A stretch of 20,969 nucleotides of DNA from Candidatus Bathyarchaeota archaeon (GCA_022865625.1 JALHTB010000205.1:1-20969), one strand, 5' to 3'; shown: positions 1 to 7,312, counted from the stretch's first letter. Made by a program: numbers and translations. The notes: generated by a model not told the origin, from the letters alone.

Positions 1-1
1 A

Positions 2-172
2 ACCCCTTCTATTCACCACAAAACGACGATGGATGTGGTCGTGGAGAAAGACCTGTTGAGTTTCGAGACGATCTTCTGTGGTGGAGGATCGAGAGACAAG
101 ATTCTCGAGCTAAGGACGGCGGATGTGATCAGGCTCAACCGTGCGGCAGTGGCTGACATATCCGAGAAGTGA
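2..172 (+). CDS. C-terminal end of an unrecognised protein, cut by the left edge
   Basis: The frame is open from the left edge to a TGA at 170-172 and gives 56 residues, including the stretch DVVVEKDLLSFETIFCGGGS followed by a charged tail ending ADISEK. The alternating hydrophobic and charged residues and the lack of low-complexity sequence look like real protein, and more so than the frame on the opposite strand across the same bases. I do not recognise the family. An internal ATG at 29 would give a 47-residue peptide, but the frame stays open upstream of it, so a truncated larger gene is more likely. The tail is followed by about 160 bases before the next gene. Confidence 0.45.
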   Translation, partial: TPSIHHKTTMDVVVEKDLLSFETIFCGGGSRDKILELRTADVIRLNRAAVADISEK

Positions 173-254
173 ACTGCCCGCACTCCCAGTAGTGCTTGCT
201 TGCCCGGACTGAACATCGAGCACGAGCCTGGGAATCATTCTCCTCACAATTCGG

Positions 255-300
255 CTGTTCTATTCTTTGAACAGAATGTTCCAAGCTCTAGCACTTTATG
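255..300 (+). promoter_or_regulatory. Probable promoter region of the DUF4349 gene
   Basis: A perfect 6-bp inverted repeat, CTGTTC at 255-260 and GAACAG at 269-274, surrounds a T-rich 8-base loop. A TATA-like CTTTATG lies at 294-300, which would put transcription start only a few bases before the ATG at 334. The inverted repeat could be an operator or the terminator of the gene cut at the left edge; the sequence does not decide. Confidence 0.3.
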
Positions 301-333
301 CACGCATTACTTAGGCAATGAGTGTGATGACAG

Positions 334-1206
334 ATGAACAGAAAGAAGACGCTAATCATCTCATCCGTTGTGATTCTAATCGTCTTGGGATCGTTCTTCA
401 TCGGAACACTCTATCCGGGGCATGACCTACTTGGCGTAGAGACGCCGCCCACAAGGATGACCACGAGTGAGGATGTGACGTACGTTCAAGGCGCTGAGCC
501 GAAAACAGCGCCCCAAGAAAGAGTAGTGATATACAATGCGCAAGTGTCACTCGAGACAACAGACATCCAAGGATGCCTGCAGAAGATCAGAGGCCTAGCC
601 GAAGGCTACGGCGGGTACGTGGCAAGCTCATCCCGCTCCTCTTATGGCATCCAATCCAGAGCTGAGATGGGAATCCGCGTTCCGAAAGACAAGTTCCATG
701 CTGCCATTCAACAGATAGAGGCCTACGGTAAAGTGCTCGATGAAAACACTGCAAGCGAAGATGTAACCCGACAGTACATCGACGTGAAAGCCAGACTCTC
801 CAACATGCTGAAGCAAGAGCAGCGTCTCCGCGAAATCCTCGCAATGGCAACTACCGTCGACGAAGTCCTCAGAGTTGAGAACGAGCTGACCAGGATAAGA
901 GGCGAGATTGACAGCCTACAAGGTCAGATCAACTATCTCGAAGGAAACGCCGAGATGTCCCTGATCCAGGTCCTGCTGACTGAGCCTGCTCCTCCTTTCA
1001 CGCCACCAGGGATGGATTGGGGTGAGACTCTCGAAATAGCAATCATAGGCTTCTTCACGGTTCTTCGCGGAATGCTAATCCTTGTAGTATCAGTGATTCC
1101 CATAGCAGTGGTCGGTGTACCACTCTACCACGTTTACGAACGAAGAAAAAGGAAGCAGCAGGGTCACAAAACTGACATTGAACAGGGCAGTAAACATGTC
1201 CCCTGA
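334..1206 (+). CDS. DUF4349 membrane-anchored surface protein
   Basis: The 290-residue protein has a hydrophobic anchor at about residues 7-25, then an extracellular DUF4349 domain (about 65-215). That domain carries the family pattern: a beta-strand start (VVIYNAQVSLETTD), a GGYVASSS segment, and a central coiled coil (about 155-205) with the repeated E-L-x-R-I-R-G-E-I-D-S-L pattern. A C-terminal membrane segment lies at about 232-262, followed by a strongly basic cytoplasmic tail (YERRKRKQQ). Two membrane segments at the ends with a coiled coil outside is the usual family layout. The role of DUF4349 is not established; it is widespread in the cell envelopes of bacteria and archaea. The start follows a TATA-like box by about 35 bases, consistent with a nearly leaderless message. 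Confidence 0.85.
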   Translation: MNRKKTLIISSVVILIVLGSFFIGTLYPGHDLLGVETPPTRMTTSEDVTYVQGAEPKTAPQERVVIYNAQVSLETTDIQGCLQKIRGLAEGYGGYVASSSRSSYGIQSRAEMGIRVPKDKFHAAIQQIEAYGKVLDENTASEDVTRQYIDVKARLSNMLKQEQRLREILAMATTVDEVLRVENELTRIRGEIDSLQGQINYLEGNAEMSLIQVLLTEPAPPFTPPGMDWGETLEIAIIGFFTVLRGMLILVVSVIPIAVVGVPLYHVYERRKRKQQGHKTDIEQGSKHVP

Positions 1207-1262
1207 CATGTCAATCTCGGCGATGACCGCTCGGAGTTCGATGTATCGACAGGCTCAATAAT

Positions 1263-1271
1263 CCCTTTTTT
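1263..1271 (+). terminator. T-run after the DUF4349 gene, or TATA box of the next short ORF
   Basis: A run of six T (1266-1271) lies 60 bases after the DUF4349 stop. T-runs terminate transcription in archaea. The same TTTTTTATG block is also placed correctly to be the TATA box of the short ORF at 1306. Both readings are open. Confidence 0.35.
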
Positions 1272-1305
1272 ATGGAACCGCCTTTGTTCCGCGTGTTGAA
1301 CAACA

Positions 1306-1398
1306 ATGAGCGCTGATGCTCTCGACGAACTCCTGTCTCGAGGATCCTACAAGAAGAGAAGCCTGAGACTCAGGAGATTGCTGAGTGTAGTTCTCTAG
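1306..1398 (+). pseudogene. Short ORF resembling the N-terminus of an HNH endonuclease (probable remnant)
   Basis: ATG to TAG gives 30 residues. The stretch LDELLSRGSYKKRSLRLRRL resembles the leader segment in front of the Cys-x2-Cys HNH domain of small HNH endonucleases, where 'LL.RGSY..R..L..RL' is common (recalled family pattern, not searched). The Cys and His-Asn-His part is missing: the frame stops at once and the convergent phosphatase gene begins 39 bases later. I read it as a decayed fragment, but a real leaderless 30-residue peptide downstream of the T-rich box at 1266 is possible. Confidence 0.35.
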
Positions 1399-1436
1399 CA
1401 CTGACGCTCGAAACCCGCACGCAGTCCAAGCTTGCT

Positions 1437-2129
1437 TCATAGACCGAGGTGGGCGACAGCCTCGAGGAAACCTCGGCCGTACCGATGCCTACAGACGTAG
1501 TCTGCGCGTTCTTTCACGCCTTCTGGGGCGTTTGCCACCGCGATCCTATACGCCACCGCCTCAAAGAGGCTCAAGTCATTGTAGTTGTCGCCGATCGCCA
1601 CTGCATTAGCCAATGACAGCCTCTTCAGGCGAGCCAGTTGCGATAGTGCACAGCCTTTGCTCACGTGAGAATCCAAGAGCTGGAAGCTGACCCCGGTGTC
1701 TGTCAGATCAACTCTCAAGCCGCTCTTCTGAAGGATCCTCCTGGCTTCTTCTGGTTCAAATGATCGCTCCAGAGACACGTCGGAGAGTCGCATGCCGTAC
1801 CTGCTGTCTGCCCTCTCCTTGATCCTACGACCCATTCTCTTCTTGAGTATCCTCAATGCGGCACGAGCATTCTCAATCCTACTGAGAATCTTGATCGGCG
1901 TCTGATACCTAGCGATCACACCTCCGTTCTCTCCCACCACGAGCCCGGAGGTGCCTATGAGTTGTGCGAGCGACCCGATTGACGGCAAGTTCCTTCCACT
2001 TGTGAGAATCACCTTGACTCTCTTCCTCTCGAGCTGCCTGACCTTCTCAACGGCTTCTGTATTGAGCCTCAAGCGCGCGTCTGTCAAGGTGAAGTCTACA
2101 TCTGTGGCAAGAACCTTCGTGCGTCGCAT
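1437..2129 (-). CDS. Phosphoglycolate phosphatase, archaeal HAD type
   Basis: The 230-residue HAD-superfamily phosphatase is the usual length of the archaeal phosphoglycolate phosphatase family (TA0175-like), which also resembles sucrose-phosphate phosphatase. It would convert 2-phosphoglycolate to glycolate in the cytoplasm. Motif I is DVDFTLTD (D10, D12), motif II is LTSGR (about 42-46), motif III is K158 and motif IV is GDNYND (D181, D185). The cap between motifs II and III is of the C2 type. In motif I the usual glycine after the second Asp is Phe, a mild oddity that leaves the nucleophile and the acid/base intact. The gene is divergent from a second HAD gene; an AT-rich TATA-like block at about 2163-2172 serves this strand. 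The exact substrate is inferred from family only. Confidence 0.8.
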   Translation of the reverse strand: MRRTKVLATDVDFTLTDARLRLNTEAVEKVRQLERKRVKVILTSGRNLPSIGSLAQLIGTSGLVVGENGGVIARYQTPIKILSRIENARAALRILKKRMGRRIKERADSRYGMRLSDVSLERSFEPEEARRILQKSGLRVDLTDTGVSFQLLDSHVSKGCALSQLARLKRLSLANAVAIGDNYNDLSLFEAVAYRIAVANAPEGVKERADYVCRHRYGRGFLEAVAHLGL

Positions 2130-2223
2130 GGCGCATCGTCTTGTTCATCCTCCGACTGCAACCTAAAAAAGAGCGTATCATGGCAAGGAGGGCTTCTGGC
2201 AACCATCTGGCGATGCGTGATCA

Positions 2224-2229
2224 AAGGAG
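2224..2229 (+). promoter_or_regulatory. Shine-Dalgarno site that sets the HAD gene start
   Basis: AAGGAG lies 7 bases before the ATG at 2237. It supports that ATG over the in-frame ATGs further upstream, whose extra 32 residues do not look like protein. Confidence 0.6.
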
Positions 2230-2236
2230 CTGCGTA

Positions 2237-2884
2237 ATGGTGAAGAAAGCACAGATCAAGTTGGTGTCATTCGATATCGACGGAACCATTCTACGAGGCA
2301 GGATACTTTACTACCTTAGAGTCCCCAAATTGTTACATGCCGAAATAGAGCTTCAAGACGTGCTGTTTGACCAGGGCAAACTCGGGTATGAAGAGGAGAT
2401 TCAGATCCAGTATGAATTGCTATCCGGATTGAATGTAGATGAAATCACGCCTGACCCTCAAGATCTGCCGCTGATCGGTGATCTTCAGACCACCGTTGAG
2501 AAGCTGAAGAGATCAGGAGTCAGAGTTGTGGTTCTTACCGATAACCCGTCTTTCGCTGCTGCACCATTCAGATCCTGTGGTTTCCAGGATATCATAGGGA
2601 GCGAGATCGAGGTCGAGAATGGAGTACTGACCAGGCGCATGAAGGTACTGACGAACAAGCTGACTGGTCTGCAGGAATACTGTAAGCGACAAGGAATCGG
2701 ACTCGAGTCTTGTGCACATGTCGGCGATTGGATCAACGACATAGTTGTCTTCAAGGCGGTTGGATTGTCAGTCGCGTTCAACCCTTCGAAAGAGGACGTG
2801 TCAAGAGCGGCGACATACACTGTCAGAAGCAATTCTCTGCTAGACGTTTACAACGTCCTGAAAGCGAGCCTCTCCCCTTCGTAA
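2237..2884 (+). CDS. HAD-family phosphatase, phosphoserine-phosphatase-like
   Basis: The chosen start gives 215 residues beginning MVKKAQIKLVSFDIDGT. Motif I is DIDGT (D13, D15), motif II is VVLTDNP, motif III falls in the MKVLTNK region and motif IV is GDWINDIVVF. The short helical cap between motifs I and II has a KLGYEEEIQIQYELLSG segment like the cap of subclass IB enzymes such as phosphoserine phosphatase. It therefore probably removes phosphate from a small metabolite in the cytoplasm. The true substrate cannot be read from sequence, so I give no gene symbol. It is divergent from the phosphoglycolate phosphatase gene across about 107 bases and convergent with trmO, with only 14 bases between stops. 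Confidence 0.75.
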   Translation: MVKKAQIKLVSFDIDGTILRGRILYYLRVPKLLHAEIELQDVLFDQGKLGYEEEIQIQYELLSGLNVDEITPDPQDLPLIGDLQTTVEKLKRSGVRVVVLTDNPSFAAAPFRSCGFQDIIGSEIEVENGVLTRRMKVLTNKLTGLQEYCKRQGIGLESCAHVGDWINDIVVFKAVGLSVAFNPSKEDVSRAATYTVRSNSLLDVYNVLKASLSPS

Positions 2885-2898
2885 GCTCGCCGTCCGAT

Positions 2899-3369
2899 CT
2901 ACGCACGTGCAGCTCGATGTGCGTGTTTGCTTTCGCGTTTGAGTTCTCTCCACCAGCGTGGGACGCGAGGTCGCGGAGTACTGTCTCGTTCGTCATGCGG
3001 CTTGATGTCGAGCACACGTGTGCCGTCATAGGCGTCGAGGCCCTTTACAGTCAATGTCCTGCCTCTCTTGCTGAGCAATTTCACGAGCGTGAGACCGATC
3101 GGGTTTGGTCGGCGCGGGGATCTTGTTGCGAAGACTCCGACCTTCTCGATGTCAACGCGTCCTCTAGGGTGAACCTTCAGTCTGTTACCCCATCTTGGTG
3201 CATTGCGAAGCCAGAAGAGTATGTATACGTGTGAGAAACCCTCGAGCCCCTCCAAGCCTTTCGCGAACTTCGGACTGATGATTACCTTCGATACGGCCGA
3301 TCCATGACGTAGTGCTTCATGGCTCGCGCTGGTTCTTACATGACCAATGGGCTGCAACTTGAGGGGCAT
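2899..3369 (-). CDS. trmO: tRNA (N6-threonylcarbamoyladenosine-37) methyltransferase TrmO / TsaA-like protein
   Basis: The 156-residue protein is a single TsaA-like (UPF0066) beta-barrel domain. It opens with LQPIGHVRT, has the LEGFSHVYILFWL strand, and carries the signature GVFATRSPRRPNPIGLT (about 78-94) and GLDAYDGTRVLDIKP (about 110-124). Characterised members use S-adenosylmethionine to methylate t6A at position 37 of tRNA-Thr. Archaeal versions are short like this one and lack the C-terminal extension of the E. coli enzyme. The C-terminus is rich in Arg and Lys, as fits an RNA-binding protein. The start ATG at 3369 has a TATA-like CTTTATG on the minus strand near 3410-3418. Family is certain; the tRNA target in this organism is inferred. 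Confidence 0.85.
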   Translation of the reverse strand: MPLKLQPIGHVRTSASHEALRHGSAVSKVIISPKFAKGLEGLEGFSHVYILFWLRNAPRWGNRLKVHPRGRVDIEKVGVFATRSPRRPNPIGLTLVKLLSKRGRTLTVKGLDAYDGTRVLDIKPHDERDSTPRPRVPRWWRELKRESKHAHRAARA

Positions 3370-3460
3370 TGTGCAAGCGCCGATTAATGATTAGGGATTC
3401 CACTAACCAGCATAAAGCGGGAGGAATCAGATCCGGAAGAGACGCGTACCTGCTAGTTGT

Positions 3461-3628
3461 CTAGGTGCGCATCCAGTTCTGGCCTGGTTTCCTATTCAGT
3501 ATCAACCTCTTCTCCGCATTTCGCCGTACGTGCAGTCTCGGAACAGGAGAACGCTTGTTCGCCGCTTGAACCTTCGGAGTCTGCTGACGGACTTTTCCAG
3601 CTTTCGTAAGGGACCCGTGAGTTGGTAT
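3461..3628 (-). CDS. Small ribosomal subunit protein S30e (eS30), apparent ATA start
   Basis: The 55-residue basic protein reads (I/M)[18 protein letters not shown], then KRSPVPRL and RKPGQNW near the end. This is the archaeal S30e pattern almost throughout, which gives high confidence in identity. eS30 belongs to the small ribosomal subunit and is shared with eukaryotes. The family's proline at position 2 falls directly after an ATA codon at 3626-3628. A strong Shine-Dalgarno GGAGGTG (plus-strand 3635-3641) lies 6 bases before that ATA. The only other start, GTG at 3637, lies inside this ribosome-binding site and would add three residues (MFA) not usual in the family. A TATA-like TGTTTAAG lies at 3683-3690. 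No other ribosomal gene is adjacent. Confidence 0.88.
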   Translation of the reverse strand: MPTHGSLTKAGKVRQQTPKVQAANKRSPVPRLHVRRNAEKRLILNRKPGQNWMRT

Positions 3629-3634
3629 CGCAAA

Positions 3635-3641
3635 CACCTCC
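3635..3641 (-). promoter_or_regulatory. Strong Shine-Dalgarno site of the S30e gene
   Basis: GGAGGTG on the minus strand is fully complementary to the anti-Shine-Dalgarno end of 16S rRNA and stands 6 bases before the ATA codon. This spacing is why I place the start at ATA and not at the GTG contained in the site. Confidence 0.6.
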
Positions 3642-3757
3642 CATGGCTAGTATGACAGACCCGCCTATTCAAATCAGCTCATCTTAAACATATTCTCTTC
3701 GCACCAGCACGCAATGCACAATGCTAGTAGAACCCAGAGGACGTCCAGCTGCTGCGC

Positions 3758-4597
3758 CTATATGACGATGGGTCTCCCAGATGCGTCTCTGGTTGTCTTA
3801 CCGAACTCGGGCACATGTTTCAGGATTTCATCGCTGAAGACTGGCCCGTCTTTGCAGGCAAGGTAGGAGCCGATGCAGCAACTTCCGCAGATCCCTGATC
3901 CGCACTTGAAGATTCTTTCCAGCCCCGCTTCAGCTGGGACGTGGGCTTTCTCTGCAAGATCCATGACCTTCTTCATCATCCTTTCAGGTCCGCAGGTGTA
4001 GACTCGGTCGAAGCGCCCATCGCCCAGCAATTTCGCGGCCTCATCTGTAGCGAGCCCTCTCGTTCCGGCCGACCCATCATCGGTCGTTACGGCAAGACAG
4101 CCCCCAGTCTCATTGACAAGCTGCCGGATCTCGCTCAGGAAAATCAGTTCTCGGCTGGAGTTTGCACCTGAGACAAAGCTGCATTCGATATCTCTGCGAA
4201 CAATGGTGCGGAAGAGTGCGAGCAACGGGATCGCTCCGGTTCCTCCGCCGACCATCAGCACCTTCTTCTCGTTCGAATGTGTGAAGCCTCTGCCGTATGG
4301 GCCTCGGATTCCGATCAGATCTCCCCTTCTCTTTCCGAGAAGGGCTTGGGAACCTTCGCCACGTTCTTTCACAGCGATCGTGACAATATCGTCGCGACCT
4401 GAAGGGAGTAGGCTCATCGGGAACTCATCCACTCCCGGCACCCAGACCATGCCAAACTGACCTGGTGTCGCGCCGGCTGACGAATCGTCCTTGAAACTGA
4501 AAGTCTTCACTGTTGGAGTCTCCTCTGAAACCTGCAGAATATGTACCACCCTTGGCCTGTGAGTCAATGATGCCGGCTTGGGCGGCTTCGTGGTCAT
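3758..4597 (-). CDS. pyrK: Dihydroorotate dehydrogenase electron-transfer subunit (PyrK-like)
   Basis: The 279-residue iron-sulfur flavoprotein has an FAD-binding beta-barrel (about 15-110, with FPMSLLPSG and RGPYGRGF), an NAD(P)-binding Rossmann domain opening at GGGTGAIPL (117-125) and ending at YTCGPERMM (200-208), and a C-terminal [2Fe-2S] site with Cys 232, 237, 240 and 248 in CGSGICGSC...CKDGPVF. The last spacing is shorter than in Bacillus PyrK, as I recall for archaeal forms. The protein passes electrons from the catalytic PyrD to NAD in pyrimidine synthesis. No pyrD is in the window. Related electron-transfer subunits of sulfide dehydrogenase or glutamate synthase are the main alternative, but the CKDGPVF ending favours PyrK. 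A conserved repeat lies about 70 bases upstream of its start. Confidence 0.8.
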   Translation of the reverse strand: MTTKPPKPASLTHRPRVVHILQVSEETPTVKTFSFKDDSSAGATPGQFGMVWVPGVDEFPMSLLPSGRDDIVTIAVKERGEGSQALLGKRRGDLIGIRGPYGRGFTHSNEKKVLMVGGGTGAIPLLALFRTIVRRDIECSFVSGANSSRELIFLSEIRQLVNETGGCLAVTTDDGSAGTRGLATDEAAKLLGDGRFDRVYTCGPERMMKKVMDLAEKAHVPAEAGLERIFKCGSGICGSCCIGSYLACKDGPVFSDEILKHVPEFGKTTRDASGRPIVI

Positions 4598-4665
4598 GGG
4601 CCACAGCTCGGTCGATCAGGAGAACACGTGCACTTGATCCAGTAAAGAGTTGCTGGCCCAGGATT

Positions 4666-4717
4666 ACGAAGCCTCTCCCTGATGCTAATCTGGGATTCAC
4701 TGCCAAGTCTTAGGCTC
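4666..4717 (-). repeat. Conserved element, copy A (candidate structured RNA or decayed repeat)
   Basis: Read on the minus strand, this block and the one at 5766-5819 share GAGCCT, then CCCAGATT, then GGGAGAGGCTTCGT, with similar spacing. GAGCCT can pair with the following AGGCTT, and CCC with GGG inside it, which gives a nested hairpin in both copies. The downstream blocks also share a reading frame encoding NPR(L/F)xxGRGFV, so a protein origin cannot be excluded. Copy A lies 68 bases upstream of the pyrK start. I do not recognise the family. Confidence 0.45.
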
Positions 4718-4817
4718 ATCCTCGGCTACAGAAGTGGAAGCCTGGTTCTGTTGAGGCGCACACTCAACAGAAAAGAGGGCTCAGACTCAGTCGCCCGCAC
4801 CAAGGGCCCTCGCACAG

Positions 4818-5624
4818 ATGATAGGCGATACACCTGTAGCAAATCCTAGTCTGCACACTATTTCAGAAGAGGTTAATGCTTACCGATGCATTGTGTACAT
4901 ATCTGCTGTGACTAGTCTCATGATGATTGTCCTGCGGATCTTCCCGAAGAATGACCTGAAGGACACATGGGGTAAGGTCCTGAGCAACGTGGAGAACATA
5001 TCCAACAAGCATTGCACACCGCTCTATGCCTCTGTACGGGAAGAAGAGGACTTCATGAGCATAATATACGATGTCAAGGACATCGATGCTTTCGCCGACC
5101 TTGTCCTAAAGCAGATTCCATCCGCCGTGAATTCAGAGAAGACCAGAACCATCACCCTTCTGAGGCCCGTCTTTTTCCCAGCGCCCAAGGATAGACCCAA
5201 GCAGCTTGAGAGATACCAGGTTGCCATACGGGTAACCTCGGACAAGCTTGGAGATGTGTTCAACCAAACCGTACACTTGGACTATCCTGCGGATTTGTTC
5301 CCGACCTACGCGGCATGCTCATTCGGTGAGGATGACATTCTTGTGTCGATGCTTTCAGTGAGCAGAGACAAGATCAGGACGTTTGTTAGAGAAAACATAG
5401 AATCGCAGAAAGGGGTGCTGGGCGCCGATGTCGCCCGCATAAGCATCTCAAAGAGACTGGCTCCAGCAGAGATGTGGAGGAATTACAGAGAAAGCAGGTA
5501 TCTCTTCGAAACTTCCGAGGGTTATGAAGAGTACGATTTCACAGACATGCGAACTGGATTGTATGCGCGATATATCCGCGAGCGGCTTATCAGATCGAGG
5601 ACACGCCAGAGCGGTGGGCACTAG
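4818..5624 (+). CDS. Unknown protein with two alpha/beta repeats, possibly Lrp/AsnC-like effector-binding (RAM) domains
   Basis: The 268-residue protein shows two similar halves from about residue 35: one running from MMIVLRIFPKND to LLRPVFFPAPK, and one from RYQVAIRVTSDK to ISISKRLAPAEMW. Each has a strand, a helix, the middle pair (YASVREEEDFMSIIYDV and YAACSFGEDDILVSMLSV), a helix and a final strand. This matches the beta-alpha-beta-beta-alpha-beta pattern of the ligand-binding domain of Lrp/AsnC regulators. No DNA-binding helix-turn-helix is visible, so it may be a stand-alone sensor; this is inference. The start is uncertain: ATG at 4818 gives the longest form, but the first 34 residues look poor and a TATA-like TTAATGCTTA lies at 4873-4882, so ATG at 4920 or 4923 may be correct. 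The gene is single and convergent with herA. Confidence 0.7.
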   Translation: MIGDTPVANPSLHTISEEVNAYRCIVYISAVTSLMMIVLRIFPKNDLKDTWGKVLSNVENISNKHCTPLYASVREEEDFMSIIYDVKDIDAFADLVLKQIPSAVNSEKTRTITLLRPVFFPAPKDRPKQLERYQVAIRVTSDKLGDVFNQTVHLDYPADLFPTYAACSFGEDDILVSMLSVSRDKIRTFVRENIESQKGVLGADVARISISKRLAPAEMWRNYRESRYLFETSEGYEEYDFTDMRTGLYARYIRERLIRSRTRQSGGH

Positions 5625-5765
5625 GCGCGCCGAACGTTGTGCACACACAAAACGCCTCTCATATTCTGGCCGGGTTCCGACATGGGTTCGTGCCTAGCAT
5701 GGTCCAATATGGAACCAACAATACACAAGAAGGAATTCTGTGTCTGCGCATCAAGCGACCCGACG

Positions 5766-5819
5766 ACGAAGCCTCTCCCAAGCGTGAATCTGGGGTTTTC
5801 TCCCCAATTACGGAGGCTC
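5766..5819 (-). repeat. Conserved element, copy B
   Basis: Second copy of the element at 4666-4717, same strand, two bases longer between the CCCAGATT and GAGCCT blocks. It lies in the 223-base gap between the convergent gene ending at 5624 and the herA stop at 5848, so it is not in front of a gene on its own strand for more than 1 kb. Confidence 0.45.
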
Positions 5820-5847
5820 AGGGATCCGACCGCTGCTCGGAGTCAGT

Positions 5848-7278
5848 TCACTTGGAGCATGTTATGCGGTTCTCTTCGAAGAAGTATCTAGTTCCGCCCA
5901 ATGCTTCAACGTCGAGCGGTCTGATGTTCACGACGATCGGGAAATCGTGGACCACGTCTCCGATCGCCAAGCAGTGGCCGGCTGGCAGATCTTTCACGAG
6001 TAGTTTGACGCTCTCGCCGTCGATCTTGGCTGCCCTTGCGACCACGTCTAGGTCGCGCTCATTTGTGAAGTTGAAGAGGAATATGTTGTCTGCTTGTCTG
6101 TAGATGTTCTCTTGGATCGTGTCCGGCTGATTGGTAATAAATGTTGTGAATATGCCAAGATGCCTCATTCGGGTGACTATGTCATCCCAGTATGTCTCGC
6201 GCAGGTAGAGATGCGCCTCCTCCGCGAACAGGAACACCGCCTTCAATCGACAGTGGGAAAGTAGTTCAGTGATCTTGCTCAGCAGAAGCTCGACAACGAT
6301 TCGACGGATTGTGAACGGCTGATTCTTCATGTTCACAACGACAGCACCTCCCGCCGCCAGGCGTTCTATCAGCCGATGTGAGTTTGTTGACGAGGTGTCG
6401 TCTGTGAAGATTCCAGTGTCGGCTAGGGTGTTGTATCTTGACTGGAGGGCATCGCGCACGCCCTCGTGGCAGTCGGATCCTGCGATGGCTTCTCCGAGCG
6501 ACTTGAGCGTCAGATCGCTTTTCTGTTCGAGTTGCCTCCAGATTCTGGCGAAAACGCGAGCCGATGTTCCTGGGAGATCGAGCGCATGGAGTAGAATGTC
6601 GAGCATCGTCCCTAAGCCGATTTCAGCTAACGTGAATCTCAGGCTGACCCTGGGTGTCAACACTGTGATCTTGCCTTCGTAGGGGCTGTTCTCCCCACTC
6701 GCTCTGCGCGTCAGGTTCGTGTACTCTCCGTTTACGTCGAGAATCAGGCATGGAGCGCCATGATCCAAGAAGCTCATGGCGAGAAGTTTGGAAAGATGCG
6801 ACTTGCCTGTCCCCTTCTTGCCGGTGACAATATTGAGTCTGCCATCGAGCATCTTGGCATCGATCATGAAGCTGGAATTCTGTTTGATCCTTCCGAGAAG
6901 TATCGGCCTACTTAGGTCAGTGCCCGAAGCAATAGTCTCGATGGGGAACTTTGAGATGGTGGAATTGATCCTCGACGGAAGCCAGGCCACATTGTGGGTT
7001 GGGCGACCGTTCTCGAGAGCGCCTCTGATTTTGCAGACAAGAAGCTTGGTGTCCTTCAAGACAGCTACTTGGGATGATATGTCAAGTGGATCAATGTCAT
7101 TGCCGCGTATAGATTCCTCCGTCATCACATCGCGCAGTATGTCCTCTAGGATTCCCGGGATGTTCGCGAACTGGATGTCGACAACTTGAATGATCAATCC
7201 TCTGTGTGACCGTTGGTCTTCCACAAGTAGGTAGTCGCCCTTGTTCACGTCCTCGTCTGGGTAGCTGATCAGCTGCAT
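5848..7278 (-). CDS. herA: HerA-type hexameric DNA translocase/helicase ATPase
   Basis: The protein is 476 residues from the chosen ATG. An N-terminal HAS-barrel region comes first (about 10-45, with GDYLLVE and RGLIIQVVD). Walker A is TGKKGTGKS (about 152-160), then DVNGEY, Walker B FLFAEEAH (about 349-356, with the paired Glu of the HerA/FtsK group), and the sensor TNQPD (about 382-386). HerA forms a hexamer that drives DNA through the NurA nuclease during resection of double-strand breaks. The start is chosen at ATG 7278 because AGGAGG lies 8 bases upstream; a TTG at 7308 would add ten residues running through that site. nurA ends 34 bases upstream of this start, so the pair is co-transcribed. 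The length is close to the Sulfolobus enzyme. Confidence 0.88.
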   Translation of the reverse strand: MQLISYPDEDVNKGDYLLVEDQRSHRGLIIQVVDIQFANIPGILEDILRDVMTEESIRGNDIDPLDISSQVAVLKDTKLLVCKIRGALENGRPTHNVAWLPSRINSTISKFPIETIASGTDLSRPILLGRIKQNSSFMIDAKMLDGRLNIVTGKKGTGKSHLSKLLAMSFLDHGAPCLILDVNGEYTNLTRRASGENSPYEGKITVLTPRVSLRFTLAEIGLGTMLDILLHALDLPGTSARVFARIWRQLEQKSDLTLKSLGEAIAGSDCHEGVRDALQSRYNTLADTGIFTDDTSSTNSHRLIERLAAGGAVVVNMKNQPFTIRRIVVELLLSKITELLSHCRLKAVFLFAEEAHLYLRETYWDDIVTRMRHLGIFTTFITNQPDTIQENIYRQADNIFLFNFTNERDLDVVARAAKIDGESVKLLVKDLPAGHCLAIGDVVHDFPIVVNIRPLDVEALGGTRYFFEENRITCSK

Positions 7279-7312
7279 TACGTCGCCCTCCTTGCGGTAG
7301 ATCTTCAATGTT

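Noticed and set aside
2710..3234. 174-residue open frame on the plus strand
   Set aside because: It overlaps the ends of the HAD gene and nearly all of trmO on the other strand; its Cys/Ser/Arg-rich product has no domain pattern, whereas both overlapped genes are clear families.
4425..4706. 93-residue minus-strand frame overlapping the pyrK start
   Set aside because: Only its first 15 residues resemble the copy at 5766-5819; the remainder is a shadow of pyrK. The conserved part is reported as a repeat element.
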